Program-made: the position numbers and the translations under genes
Shown here: piece after piece, positions 24,662-33,660 of the stretch
How positions within the stretch are numbered: position 1 is the stretch's first letter
Layout: the number at the start of each line of letters is the position of its first letter
Origin: JTS-RE9 sp964649195
GTDB lineage: Bacteria > Planctomycetota > Phycisphaerae > Phycisphaerales > Phycisphaeraceae
DNA: 38,123 nt
Assembly (NCBI GenBank): GCA_964649195.1
Contig: CAZYPK010000033.1
Coordinates: 1-38,123, forward strand
Direction: 5' to 3'
The notes under the pieces: generated by a model
The model's input: the letters and a program-made list of their open reading frames with translations, nothing else
Database searches by the model: none
What the model was told of the DNA's origin: nothing

Positions 24662-25383
24662 TGGGCCACCTCCCGTGGCTGCGCCGTCGCATCCGCGGAG
24701 GCTTCGACAAGCGGAGCCATCGCGCGGTTGATGTCGCGCAGGTCGTGCTGTGTCTCGAAGGAATCGAGCACTTTCTGATCATGGCTGACCAGCAGCAAGG
24801 CCGTTCCATTTTCCTGGCACACCTCACGGATCAGCGCCAGCGACTGGGCGGCCCTGCGAAAATCGAGATTCCCGGTCGGCTCATCGGCGAGCACCAGCTT
24901 CGGCTTGTTCGCCAAGGCCCTGGCGACCGCCACGCGCTGCTGCTGGCCGACCGAAAGCTGGCGCGGCCGGTAGCGCATGCGGTCGCCCAGGCCGACGCGC
25001 TCGAGCAGCGACTTGGCGCGCTCCCGACTGAGCGAACCGCCGAACCGCATCGCCATTTCGATGTTTTCCAATGCGGAATACCCTTGCAGCAGGTTGAAGG
25101 TCTGGAAGATGTAACCGATGTGTCGGGCGCGAATCTGATCGCGCTGTGATTCACCGAGCGCGGCCAGGTCGATGCCGTCGAGTTCGATGCCACCGCTGTC
25201 GGGGCGAAGGATGCCGGCGATCAGGTGAAGCAGCGTGGTCTTGCCCGAACCGCTTTCGCCGCGCAAAGCGACGGCCTGGCCGTCGTGCATGGTGAAGGCG
25301 GGAACATCAATCACCGGCAGCTCGCGGCCATCGGGTGCGAGGAACGACTTTCGCAGATCGCGGATCGTGAGCAGTGAATCCAT
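24658..25383 (-). CDS. ABC transporter ATP-binding protein (LolD/MacB type)
   Basis: A 241-residue ATPase that drives the FtsX-type permease encoded next. Walker A is GESGSGKTT (42-50), the Q-loop FQTFNLLQGYSALENIEM, the signature LSVGQQQR (143-150; Val replaces the usual Gly), Walker B LVLADEPTGNLD (163-174), and the switch His is in LLLVSHDQKVLD. The FNLLQ...LENI pattern is that of LolD/MacB ATPases. The start at 25383 (MDSLLTIRDLRKSF) fits the family; upstream frame is open but unrelated. It is the first gene of the unit and is divergent from the lipoprotein gene at 25488, with a 104-base shared promoter region. Confidence 0.93.
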   Translation of the reverse strand: MDSLLTIRDLRKSFLAPDGRELPVIDVPAFTMHDGQAVALRGESGSGKTTLLHLIAGILRPDSGGIELDGIDLAALGESQRDQIRARHIGYIFQTFNLLQGYSALENIEMAMRFGGSLSRERAKSLLERVGLGDRMRYRPRQLSVGQQQRVAVARALANKPKLVLADEPTGNLDFRRAAQSLALIREVCQENGTALLLVSHDQKVLDSFETQHDLRDINRAMAPLVEASADATAQPREVAQ

Positions 25384-25487
25384 GCCGTGATGATAGCGGA
25401 CGGTGATGAATTGACGACCCGGCAATGAACCTTTCGGGCCGGTGATCCGCTTCATGTGCAACGCACCATCCTTTTACGGAGACTCGC

Positions 25488-26234
25488 ATGATTCATCACC
25501 GCACGCCTGGCACGCTGATCATTGCATGGATTTTCATGACGGGCATCGCCGGATGCTCCAGCTACGCGGTGCCCGGAGGCGCCGCCGACCTTTCGCTTTT
25601 CGCCGATGGCGAGACCCGCCCCGCGTTTCAGCGCAGGCCCGAATCGCCGCTGCCCGCCCGCATCGCCACCATACGGGTGCAGGATTCCGGGTACGCATCG
25701 CATGGCGTGCGCGCCAACGGCTCGGGCAGTTATTCCATCGTGACCGTGCGCGAGGTGGAGAAGGATGACGATTTCAAGCGGATCGCCGCGTTGCCGGAGA
25801 TCGCGGGCATCGTTCCGCTGAATCGGCTGATCATCGGAAAATCCAATCTTCGCACTGATGTGGAACTTCGCAAGGCCGCCGCCACGCTCGGCGCCGACAT
25901 GATTTTGCTCTACACATTCGACACCGGTTTTCATGTTGATGATGGCATGCGCCCCTTGTCGGTGGTAACGCTGGGCCTGTTTCCCACCAAGGTCGCCACG
26001 GTGACGACCACCGCCTCATCACTGCTCATGGATGTGCGATCGGGATACATCTACGCCACGGGGGAGACGACATCCCAACGCAAACCGCTGGCCAACTCAT
26101 GGACCAGCAGCGATGCGGTGGATGCATCCCGGCAGCAGAATGAACGGGAGGCCTTCGTCAAACTGGTCAGGGATTTCGAACGCATCTGGCCGCAGGTGGT
26201 GCAGGAGAGAAGGCAGGCGCCGGGGTTGCCATGA
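25488..26234 (+). CDS. Lipoprotein of unknown function
   Basis: A 248-residue lipoprotein with signal LIIAWIFMTGIAGCSSYAVP (lipobox GIAGC). The mature part contains LPARIATIRVQDSGYASHGV, FKRIAALPEIAGIVPLNRLI, LRKAAATLGADMILLYTFDT, LGLFPTKVATVTTTASSLLM, DVRSGYIYATGETTSQR and a helical C-terminus. The order (LRKAAATLGADMILLYT, then LGLFPT, then VRSGYIYA) is that of outer-membrane or periplasmic lipoproteins related to stress-response proteins in planctomycetes and proteobacteria; I cannot name a function. GGAG lies 8 bases before the ATG at 25488. Confidence 0.8.
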   Translation: MIHHRTPGTLIIAWIFMTGIAGCSSYAVPGGAADLSLFADGETRPAFQRRPESPLPARIATIRVQDSGYASHGVRANGSGSYSIVTVREVEKDDDFKRIAALPEIAGIVPLNRLIIGKSNLRTDVELRKAAATLGADMILLYTFDTGFHVDDGMRPLSVVTLGLFPTKVATVTTTASSLLMDVRSGYIYATGETTSQRKPLANSWTSSDAVDASRQQNEREAFVKLVRDFERIWPQVVQERRQAPGLP

Positions 26235-26262
26235 TGAGAACATTGGGTGATGAGAATTTTTT

Positions 26263-26357
26263 GGGTGGCTGGGGCTGAGGCTCTGCGAAGCCCCGGCAAG
26301 ATGAACCAAGGGAGCCGGGGGAGCCGGGGCTTCGCAGAGCCTCAGCCCCAGCCACCC
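26263..26357. mobile_element. Family G element, copy E (perfect 35-bp inverted repeat)
   Basis: The arms at 26263-26297 and 26323-26357 are perfect reverse complements of 35 bases, beginning GGGTGGCTGGGGCTGAGGCT. The 25-base spacer contains GGGAGCCGGGGGAGCC. The arms match those of copies A, B, D and F, but the body of A and B is missing. It lies between the convergent lipoprotein and Gfo/Idh/MocA genes, where it might also end transcription from both sides, although no T-tract is present. Confidence 0.8.
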
Positions 26358-26392
26358 CCAATTCTCAATCTCCGGGGGGACTTAAGCGAAAC

Positions 26393-27406
26393 TCAGATTT
26401 TCACCTTCACCGACTTGCCGGTGCGGACACTCTTCTCTTCCGCTTCAATGATGGCGATGGTGTTGGCGGCATCGGTGAGTGTCACGGTTTTGGGCTTGAC
26501 GCCTTTCTTGATGCAGTCGAGGAAATAATCGATCTCGATGTCGTACCCCATGCGCGGATCGAGATCGACCGCGCGCGGTTCCTTGCCGTATTCGTAAATG
26601 GTGAGCGGCTTGTCGCCCATCTCATAGACCGCGGTGGCCCGCTCGAAGTTGATCGTGTAGGCCATCCTGAAGGTGAACTTGTCCGCCATCGCCCAGCCGC
26701 CCTCGGCAACGACCAGCGGCACATCCTCGTAGTGATACTGCGTGACCAGGTGATCGACCGCGGTGGTGATCTTCGAGTAACCGACGCTGGTGACGGACCT
26801 GGGGATGCCGAAGAGGAAGTGGACGAAATCGGTGTCGTGGATGTGCAGATCGAGAATCGCCCCGCCGGAGAGTTCACCGTTGGAATAGAAGCCGCCACCG
26901 GGATGGCTGGCGACGCGGCGGAACTGGGCCGAGTAAACGCGGCCATAGGTTCGTTCATCGATCGCCTGCTTGAGCCAGCTCCAGCCGGGCCAGAAGCGCA
27001 TGCACATGGCGCACATGGTCACGCCCTTGGCACGCTTGGCGGCGGCGGCGAGTTTGGCCGCATCCTCCGCCGTGCGGGCCAGCGGCTTTTCGACGATCAC
27101 ATGCTTGCCCGCCTTCATCGCCGCCCGGGCATAATCGACATGCAGATGCGTGGGCAGGCAGATATCGACGACATCGACCTCCTCATCCTTGATCAGGTCG
27201 CCGCCTTCCTCGTACTTGCGAGGCTGACTGAAGTCGAAGCCGCCCTGGGCCTGGCCTTCGACATTGCCTTGCGCCTTCACCTTGCCCGAAAGACGGTTGG
27301 GATCGCGATCGCTGATGGCGACGACTTTCACATCGTTTCGCTTCGCATAGGCATCGAGATGGGTCAGGCCCATCATGCCCAGTCCGATGACGCCGACGTT
27401 GATCAT
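26393..27406 (-). CDS. Gfo/Idh/MocA-family oxidoreductase
   Basis: A 337-residue NAD(P)-dependent sugar or cyclitol oxidoreductase. The Rossmann loop is MINVGVIGLGMMGLTHLDAY, followed by DVVDICLPTHLHVDYARAAM and the conserved KHVIVEKPLARTAEDAAKLA, where the Lys of EKP is catalytic. The C-terminal domain has GRVYSAQFRRVASHPGGGFY and GGAILDLHIHDTDFVHFLFG, with D-x3-D/H as the second active-site element. The substrate is unknown. AGGA lies 8 bases before the ATG at 27406. It is divergent from the SNF2 gene and is a single-gene unit. Confidence 0.93.
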   Translation of the reverse strand: MINVGVIGLGMMGLTHLDAYAKRNDVKVVAISDRDPNRLSGKVKAQGNVEGQAQGGFDFSQPRKYEEGGDLIKDEEVDVVDICLPTHLHVDYARAAMKAGKHVIVEKPLARTAEDAAKLAAAAKRAKGVTMCAMCMRFWPGWSWLKQAIDERTYGRVYSAQFRRVASHPGGGFYSNGELSGGAILDLHIHDTDFVHFLFGIPRSVTSVGYSKITTAVDHLVTQYHYEDVPLVVAEGGWAMADKFTFRMAYTINFERATAVYEMGDKPLTIYEYGKEPRAVDLDPRMGYDIEIDYFLDCIKKGVKPKTVTLTDAANTIAIIEAEEKSVRTGKSVKVKI

Positions 27407-27678
27407 GATTCAATCCTTTGCAATCGTTGGAGGTTGTCGCGGTGTTTTTTTCAGGCGCCGGGAAGCATCACAGCGTAACGCAATTCAACCCGGCCCGGCG
27501 AGGTCATGCGTATGAGCGGTGCATTATTCGCGCGAGATGCTTGACACATTGTAACGCCAACACTGAAATGCGCCGGGGCATTTTGCCACCCCCTGGCCCT
27601 GACCGTCGCCATTTCCCATTTCGGTCGGCGCGATGAATGTGTTATCTTTGTCATCGTCTTCAAGACAAGGAAAACCCA

Positions 27679-30600
27679 ATGACACGGACTGTCACCACCT
27701 CGCTGACTGAACTTTTCAAACATGCGTTCTTCGAGAAGACCCGGTCCAAGGGCCTCGGTTATTTCCGCGGCGGCGCGGTGAATCAATTTCAAGGCGGGAC
27801 CCATGAGGCCGTCGCCACGGTCGCCGGCGATGACGACGTTTATGCCGTGACTTTCGCGTATGAGAGTCAAGGCGATGCGCTCCGCTGCCACTGCACCTGC
27901 CCTGCATTTGAAAACAGCCCCTGCAAGCATCTGTGGACCGTGCTGCTGACCGCGGAAAAGGAGGGGGCGCTCTCCGCGGTCGTCGCCAATCGCTGCACGA
28001 ATCTGCTGCCTGACTTCGAGCCTCTCGACGAAGACGACGAAGACGACGAAGACGAAGGATACGAAGGATACGACGAGGATGAATGGGACGAGGAAGATGA
28101 CGGAACGGACCCGCCATCACCAGGCATGATGATCGATCTGGGCAACGGCGACCGAATCAACATCATGGGAGGCTCCGATGTTCTGGCCCGACTCCTGCCC
28201 TTCATGAAGAAATCGGCGGCCAGCGGCGCCAGGAGCCTGCCGCCACCGGCCGCTCCCAAGGTTGCGCCGTGGAAGGCGGCCATCGACACCATCATGTCAG
28301 GCCGGCGATCCCGCACCCACCATGAAGGGGTCTGGACCAACGGCAGGCAGGCGATCTACATCCTCGACCTCTCCCGCCCCCAGCGCGGGCAGGCGCTCAG
28401 CGTTGAACTGGCCACCCAGGAACGCAAAATAAACGGCGATTGGTCAAAGCCGCGCGATTGCAGGTTCCATGACCATGAAATCACTTCCGCCCCCGATCCG
28501 CGCGACCGTCGGGCGCTGGAGGCGTTGCAGGCGCTGGGGGGTTCCCGCGACAATCCGTATTACACCTTCGGATCGTTGTCATCGTCATCGCCGATTCCCC
28601 TGCGGGAGGCGTGCCATGAGTTCATCATCCCACAGCTCTGCGCCACCCGCCGTTGCTGGCTTCGCCTCACCGAAATGCCCGATGCGGAGTTGATTCGCCT
28701 GACCTGGGATGATGGCCCGCCGTGGAAACTGCAACTCGAAGTCTCCCCCACCGACACAGGCGACTTCACCGTGACCGGCGTCCTGCGTCGCCACGATGAA
28801 TCGATGTCCATCCACCAACCCAGACGGCTGCTCAAAAGCGGGGTGATGTTCGTCGGTGACACGGCCACCCGATTCGACGATGGAGGCGACTTCCAGTGGA
28901 TCGTCCTGCTGCGGCAGCATGGCCATATCTCCGTGCCCCGCGCCGATGGCGATCAACTGGTGCGAACGCTGCTGACGATGCCCATGCAGGTGCCGGTGCG
29001 GTTGCCTGAGCAGTTGCAGGTGGAGGAGGTCGTCTGCCCACCGCGTCCGATGCTGCAACTGTCCAGGCAGAAGTCCTTTGGCGGCCGGGAGCCGGATTCC
29101 ATGGACGCATCGCTCCGCTTCGACTACGAAGATCAGTCCATCCCCATGAGTCACGAAGGCGATGGCTTGATGAGCGCCACGGGGCGAAGGCTGCTGCGGC
29201 GCGACCGCCAGGCCGAGAGTGCGGCGGTCGAACAACTGCTGTCCAACGGCTTTCGCGTGCTTTCGAGCTACGATCGCAACCAGGGCAGGCAGGACAGGGA
29301 CATGGATGTGAAGATTCGCAAACTTCACGCCGCCCTGCCCATGCTCATCGCCGCGGGCTGGCGTGTCGAGGCCGAAGGCAAGGCCTATCGCAGCGCCGGA
29401 GCGATCAACATCAAGGTCAGCAGCGGCATCGACTGGTTCGAGCTCGACGGCCAGGCCATGTTCGATGATCAGCACGTCGAGCTGCCTCAGCTTCTTGCCG
29501 CCCTCGGACGCGGGGAGAACACCATCGTTCTGGGCGATGGCACGCTGGGCATGCTGCCCCAGGAATGGCTGGCGAAATATGGCACGCTGGCGGCGCTGGG
29601 CACGGAGGAAAAGGACCACATCCGCTTCAGCCGCACACAGGTCGCCCTGCTCGACGCCTTGCTGGCCTCGATGCCTGAAGCGACCTGCGATGAACTCTTC
29701 CAGCAGACCCGCGATCGGCTCCGGCGGTTCGAGGGCATCCGTCCCGCCGACGCCCCCCGCGGCTTTGGCGGCGAGCTTCGCCCCTACCAGCGCGAAGGAC
29801 TCGGCTGGCTTCAGTTCCTCCGCGAGTTCCGCTTCGGCGGCTGCCTCGCCGATGACATGGGACTGGGCAAGACCATTCAGGTTCTGGCCATGCTCGATGC
29901 CCGGCGAATCGAAAAACAGAACGACCGATCCATGCAGGCCGACCCGACCGATAAAGCCTCCGCCGCTGCCGCGATGGAAGGACCGCTCGCCTCCGTCTCG
30001 CCCCGGCCTTCGATCATCGTGCTGCCACGCTCGCTCGTGTTTAACTGGCGGAAGGAGGCCGCGAAATTCACCCCCCAGTTGCGGCTCTTGGATCACACCG
30101 GCATCGACCGCATCTGCCGGGGCGAGGATGACCACACCCCGGTCCTCAACGAGTACGACCTCATCCTCACCACCTATGGCACCCTGCGCAGCGATGCCGC
30201 CAAGCTCAAGGATGTGCGATTCGATTACGTCATTCTCGACGAGGCCCAGGCCATCAAGAACGCCTCGACCGCCAACGCAAAAGCCGTGCGGCTGCTTCAA
30301 GGCGATCACCGCCTGGTGCTCACCGGCACCCCGGTCGAGAACCGCCTTTCCGATCTCTGGAGCCTCTTCGAATTCCTCAACCCCGGCATGCTCGGCGGCG
30401 CCAATGTCTTCAAACGCCTGGGAGGCGACAACAACGGCGAAAGCGACGACGCCCGCCGGCTCCTGGCCAAAGCCCTGCGACCCTTCATCCTTCGTCGAAA
30501 GAAGGAACAGGTCGCCCGCGACCTGCCCGCAAAGGTCGAACAGACCCTCTATTGTGAACTCGAACCCAAACAGCGGAAACTCTACAACCAGCTCCGCGAA

Positions 30601-31248
30601 CACTACCGAAAATCGCTGCTGGGCAGGATCGAAAAGAACGGCCTGGCCAAATCGAAGATGCACGTGCTCGAAGCCCTGCTTCGTCTGAGGCAGGCGGCCT
30701 GCCATCCCGGACTGATCGATGACAAGCTCCGCAAGGACTCCGGCGCCAAGCTCGACGCCCTGATGCCCCGGTTGGAGGAACTGATCGCCGAGGGGCACAA
30801 GGTGCTGGTCTTCTCGCAGTTCACCAGCCTGCTGGCGATCGTCCGCACGCGGCTCGATGCGTCGAAGATCACCTACGAATATCTCGATGGGCAGACCAAG
30901 GACCGGCAGGCCCGCGTCGATCGTTTCCAGAACGATCCGAACTGCCCGCTGTTCCTGATCAGCCTCAAGGCCGGCGGCGTGGGCTTGAATCTGACCGCCG
31001 CCGAGCATGTGTTCCTGCTCGATCCCTGGTGGAATCCCGCCGTGGAGGCCCAGGCCATCGACCGCGCCCATCGTATCGGGCAGACGAGGCAGGTCTTCGC
31101 CTTCCGCCTCATCGCCCGTGACACGGTCGAGGAAAAGGTCCTCGAACTGCAAAGCAACAAACGCGAACTGGCGGATGCGATCATCAACGAAGACAACAGC
31201 CTCATCAGCCGCATGGGCCGCGAGGAGCTGGAGATGCTGCTGTCGTGA
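27679..31248 (+). CDS. SWIM zinc-finger SNF2 helicase-like ATPase
   Basis: A 1189-residue Swi2/Snf2 ATPase. Near the N-terminus a SWIM zinc finger reads CHCTCPAFENSPCKHLW (C70, C72, C82, H84). A strongly acidic tract (about residues 112-140, DEDDEDDEDEGYEGYDEDEW) follows. The middle (about 180-690) is a long region with no recognised domain. The motor starts at RPYQREGLGWLQFLREF, with motif I DDMGLGKT (about 726-733), Ia IIVLPRSLVFNWRKEA, II DEAQ (854-857), III LVLTGTPVENRLSDLW, IV KVLVFSQFTSLLAIV, V LKAGGVGLNLTAAEHV and VI AIDRAHRIGQTRQV (about 1125-1138). It is a DNA translocase or remodeller, not a strand-separating helicase. The start at 27679 has AAGGA 7 bases upstream. It is monocistronic; its biological role in bacteria is unclear. 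Confidence 0.95.
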   Translation: MTRTVTTSLTELFKHAFFEKTRSKGLGYFRGGAVNQFQGGTHEAVATVAGDDDVYAVTFAYESQGDALRCHCTCPAFENSPCKHLWTVLLTAEKEGALSAVVANRCTNLLPDFEPLDEDDEDDEDEGYEGYDEDEWDEEDDGTDPPSPGMMIDLGNGDRINIMGGSDVLARLLPFMKKSAASGARSLPPPAAPKVAPWKAAIDTIMSGRRSRTHHEGVWTNGRQAIYILDLSRPQRGQALSVELATQERKINGDWSKPRDCRFHDHEITSAPDPRDRRALEALQALGGSRDNPYYTFGSLSSSSPIPLREACHEFIIPQLCATRRCWLRLTEMPDAELIRLTWDDGPPWKLQLEVSPTDTGDFTVTGVLRRHDESMSIHQPRRLLKSGVMFVGDTATRFDDGGDFQWIVLLRQHGHISVPRADGDQLVRTLLTMPMQVPVRLPEQLQVEEVVCPPRPMLQLSRQKSFGGREPDSMDASLRFDYEDQSIPMSHEGDGLMSATGRRLLRRDRQAESAAVEQLLSNGFRVLSSYDRNQGRQDRDMDVKIRKLHAALPMLIAAGWRVEAEGKAYRSAGAINIKVSSGIDWFELDGQAMFDDQHVELPQLLAALGRGENTIVLGDGTLGMLPQEWLAKYGTLAALGTEEKDHIRFSRTQVALLDALLASMPEATCDELFQQTRDRLRRFEGIRPADAPRGFGGELRPYQREGLGWLQFLREFRFGGCLADDMGLGKTIQVLAMLDARRIEKQNDRSMQADPTDKASAAAAMEGPLASVSPRPSIIVLPRSLVFNWRKEAAKFTPQLRLLDHTGIDRICRGEDDHTPVLNEYDLILTTYGTLRSDAAKLKDVRFDYVILDEAQAIKNASTANAKAVRLLQGDHRLVLTGTPVENRLSDLWSLFEFLNPGMLGGANVFKRLGGDNNGESDDARRLLAKALRPFILRRKKEQVARDLPAKVEQTLYCELEPKQRKLYNQLREHYRKSLLGRIEKNGLAKSKMHVLEALLRLRQAACHPGLIDDKLRKDSGAKLDALMPRLEELIAEGHKVLVFSQFTSLLAIVRTRLDASKITYEYLDGQTKDRQARVDRFQNDPNCPLFLISLKAGGVGLNLTAAEHVFLLDPWWNPAVEAQAIDRAHRIGQTRQVFAFRLIARDTVEEKVLELQSNKRELADAIINEDNSLISRMGREELEMLLS

Positions 31249-31372
31249 AGCGGCGTTGGAGAAGTGATCGTTCTGTGTGGGCCGGCCATCCTCACACGAA
31301 ATGCAAATTCATATGCTACGATCATTCCGCAACAGCCACTTCCGGGAAAACCCAAGCCAAGGAGACCTTTTC

Positions 31373-32437
31373 ATGACCGCCATTTCCCGACGCAATGTTC
31401 TCAAAACCGGCGCCGCCCTGGCGTTTGCCCCCGCCTTCTCTTCGTTGTGTTCATCGCTTGAGGCTGCGCCTTACGATGACGCCAAGCTGGTGGATGGCGA
31501 GCCGCCTTTGCCGGGGGAGAAGTCGTTCACCATCGCCGTGCTGCCGGACACGCAGAATTACAGCCAGAGGTTTCCCGACAGTTTCGTCGCGCAGACGAAG
31601 TGGATCGTCGAGCAGAAAAAAGCCCGCAACATCGCCTGCGTGCTGCATCTGGGCGACATCACCAACCACAACACGCCGGGGCAATGGGAGAACGCGGCCC
31701 GCGCGATCAACGTGCTCGACGATCAGGTGCCTTGTTTCTTCGTGCCCGGCAACCACGATTACAGCGAAGGCGGCCGTTGCACCGACCGCACCACCCGGCT
31801 CAACGATTACCTGCCCGTCAAGAAATACCGCGACCTGCCCACCTTCGGCGGCACCTACGACAAGGAACCCGACCGCATGGAAAACAGCTATCACCTGTTC
31901 TCCGCGGGCAAGCGCGGCTTCCTCGTCATCGCCCTGGAGTTCGGCCCGCGCCGCGATGTGCTGCGCTGGGCCAACGAGGTCGCCGCCAAACACAAGGACC
32001 GCGAAGCGATCTACATCAGCCACGCCCACATCTACTTTGATGAGACGCGCTACAACTGGAAGAAATACGGCCCCAAACAGAACTGGAACCCCCATGCCTA
32101 CGGCGTCGCCAAGGCGACCGACGACGATGTGAACGACGGCGAGGAAGTGTGGGACAACCTGCTCGGCAAACACGAAAACTTCATCCTCACCCTCAACGGC
32201 CATGTGCTCGGCGACGGACTGGGCCGCGTCACCACCGCGACCCCCGCCGGCCGCGATGTGCCGCAACTGCTCGTCAACTTCCAGATGAAACCCAACGGCG
32301 GCGACGGCTGGCTCCGCCTGCTCGAATTCAAGCCCGACGGCACGACCGTGCAGAGCTACGACTACTCCCCCCTGCTGAAAAAACGAAACGAGTCGCCGCA
32401 GAACCAGTTCACAATGACGACCGCGAAGATCGGATGA
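31373..32437 (+). CDS. Tat-exported metallophosphoesterase
   Basis: A 354-residue calcineurin-like phosphoesterase. The N-terminus MTAISRRNVLKTGAALAFAP is a twin-arginine signal (RR at 6-7), so it is exported folded. Metal-binding motifs in order are TIAVLPDTQNY (DxQ in place of the usual DxH), CVLHLGDITNHN, CFFVPGNHDY, AIYISHAHIYFDETR and LTLNGHVLGDG. The DTQ variant is common in this exported subgroup. The substrate (phosphodiester or nucleotide) is unknown. AAGGAG lies 8 bases upstream of the ATG at 31373; the open frame extends further but without a ribosome site. It lies 124 bases after the SNF2 gene. Confidence 0.9.
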   Translation: MTAISRRNVLKTGAALAFAPAFSSLCSSLEAAPYDDAKLVDGEPPLPGEKSFTIAVLPDTQNYSQRFPDSFVAQTKWIVEQKKARNIACVLHLGDITNHNTPGQWENAARAINVLDDQVPCFFVPGNHDYSEGGRCTDRTTRLNDYLPVKKYRDLPTFGGTYDKEPDRMENSYHLFSAGKRGFLVIALEFGPRRDVLRWANEVAAKHKDREAIYISHAHIYFDETRYNWKKYGPKQNWNPHAYGVAKATDDDVNDGEEVWDNLLGKHENFILTLNGHVLGDGLGRVTTATPAGRDVPQLLVNFQMKPNGGDGWLRLLEFKPDGTTVQSYDYSPLLKKRNESPQNQFTMTTAKIG

Positions 32438-32455
32438 CGCGGCAAGGCGCGCGGC

Positions 32456-32595
32456 GGGTGGCTGGGGCTGTAGGCTTTGCGTAAGCCCCGGCCTGGTGTG
32501 CCTTGTTGTGTGACAAACCATCTTTGACCGCAATCACACGCCTGCCGCGCGATCAGCCGGGGCTTGCGCAGAGCCTTCAGCCCCAGCCACCCGCC
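32456..32595. mobile_element. Family G element, copy F (140 bp)
   Basis: The arms at 32456-32492 (GGGTGGCTGGGGCTGTAGGC and on) and 32556-32592 are inverted repeats with a few mismatches. The body of about 63 bases does not match the body of copies A and B, so arms and bodies combine differently. It lies 18 bases after the metallophosphoesterase stop codon. Confidence 0.75.
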
Positions 32596-32633
32596 GTCAT
32601 GCCGCCGCTGTCAGGTGCAACGCTTTGTCAGCC

Positions 32634-33035
32634 TCAGCCCACGTCCTTTGCCCGAAGCGGTGCAAAGTCCGACGAGCTGGACTTCAATCGCTCTTCAAAA
32701 CGATCGACAAGCGAACCATCTGACGGGATCATGTGAGCATACTCGCCATCCAATTTCTGCTCATGGCTCCCAAGGTCGTCCCCTGCGTCGAAGATTCGCC
32801 GCGCGCGAGACAGCAGCGAAGCAACGCCATCAAGCCCGAAGAATCGGCATCCGGCTTCCGCGTCGGACAACTCCTCGACCGTCATGCATTCCACCGCGTG
32901 AAGCACTCCGCCATTCATCGCGAGACCGTGTGCGTAAAGCAGGTCCGCAAGAGCGCGATCCCCAGGCAAAGCTCGAAGCGGGTCTTCGCCGCAAGCCCGA
33001 TTCCAGATCATGTCCGCTTCGGTCAGTTCGGCCAT
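32634..33035 (-). CDS. Small soluble protein of unknown function
   Basis: A 133-residue protein starting MAELTEADMIWNRACGEDPL at 33035. GDRALADLLYAHGLAMNGGV and CMTVEELSDAEAGCRFFGLD then ASLLSRARRIF give a run of helices whose NGG...A...G...LL..A spacing is reminiscent of DMP19/DUF4375 proteins, but the match is too weak to claim. The end is polar (EERLKSSSSDFAPLRAKDVG). It lies 130 bases downstream of the DUF4240 gene on the same strand. No Shine-Dalgarno is evident, so the start is tentative. Confidence 0.6.
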   Translation of the reverse strand: MAELTEADMIWNRACGEDPLRALPGDRALADLLYAHGLAMNGGVLHAVECMTVEELSDAEAGCRFFGLDGVASLLSRARRIFDAGDDLGSHEQKLDGEYAHMIPSDGSLVDRFEERLKSSSSDFAPLRAKDVG

Positions 33036-33165
33036 GTGGTCTTTGAGGCTGACTCTGCCGCTCAGGGGCGAGCCGCGTGCGGGGCAGGTTCCGGGGGACG
33101 CACGAGGCCCGATGACAATTTTCAACGCACGCGATGCTCGTCCACTGCGGTTGGTTATCCGCCAT

Positions 33166-33660
33166 CTACGATCCAAACTTGGCCCAAAGTTTCGGAAGAG
33201 TCTGTTCACACAGTTGCTCATCATCGAAGTCCCAATCCTTGCCGCTCGGATCGGCGGGATGTACAACATCATTGTTCGGCATGTCCTGATTTGTCTTTGA
33301 CTCATAGACCTGTCTCGCGACATACCCAAAACCCTCGTTGGGTATGAAGCCGGCAGCCGGATCCTCTGCAATGGTTACAAGCGAATCCGGATCGGCGATC
33401 GCCGCTTCAAATATTGAACGGCCACGCGAGATGAGTCCATATCTAAAGTCCATAAATCCGTCGTCTGAGCAACCGCCGTCAATGATGTACGCTGCCGCCC
33501 ACAGGTTCCATTGGTAAGCCAAGGCAAAAGCACGATCGAAGTGCTCCTGATAGGACACAATCTCTTCGGGGTCGAGTGCCGACAGGCGAACTCGAAGTTG
33601 CTCCTCGGCACTTTCGGGGTCAAGCCCCGCGTTCAATTCCCAAAAGCGTTCAACGTCCAT
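33166..33660 (-). CDS. DUF4240-type protein
   Basis: A 164-residue cytoplasmic acidic protein of the DUF4240 group: MDVERFWELNAGLDPESAEE, LDPEEIVSYQEHFDRAFALA, YQWNLWAAAYIIDGGCSDDG, FMDFRYGLISRGRSIFEAAI and ADPDSLV, then GFGYVARQVYESKT. The W-AAYII-GGCSDDGF-FR-WLISRG core is the family hallmark. The function is unknown; such proteins are often found with other small acidic proteins, as here. Codons are less GC-rich than in mutL next door. A Shine-Dalgarno is not evident before the ATG at 33660. Confidence 0.8.
   Translation of the reverse strand: MDVERFWELNAGLDPESAEEQLRVRLSALDPEEIVSYQEHFDRAFALAYQWNLWAAAYIIDGGCSDDGFMDFRYGLISRGRSIFEAAIADPDSLVTIAEDPAAGFIPNEGFGYVARQVYESKTNQDMPNNDVVHPADPSGKDWDFDDEQLCEQTLPKLWAKFGS

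Noticed and set aside
28585..31152. 855-codon open frame on the minus strand opposite the SNF2 gene
   Set aside because: Shadow frame caused by high GC and codon bias; no family resemblance, while the plus strand has all Snf2 motifs in order.
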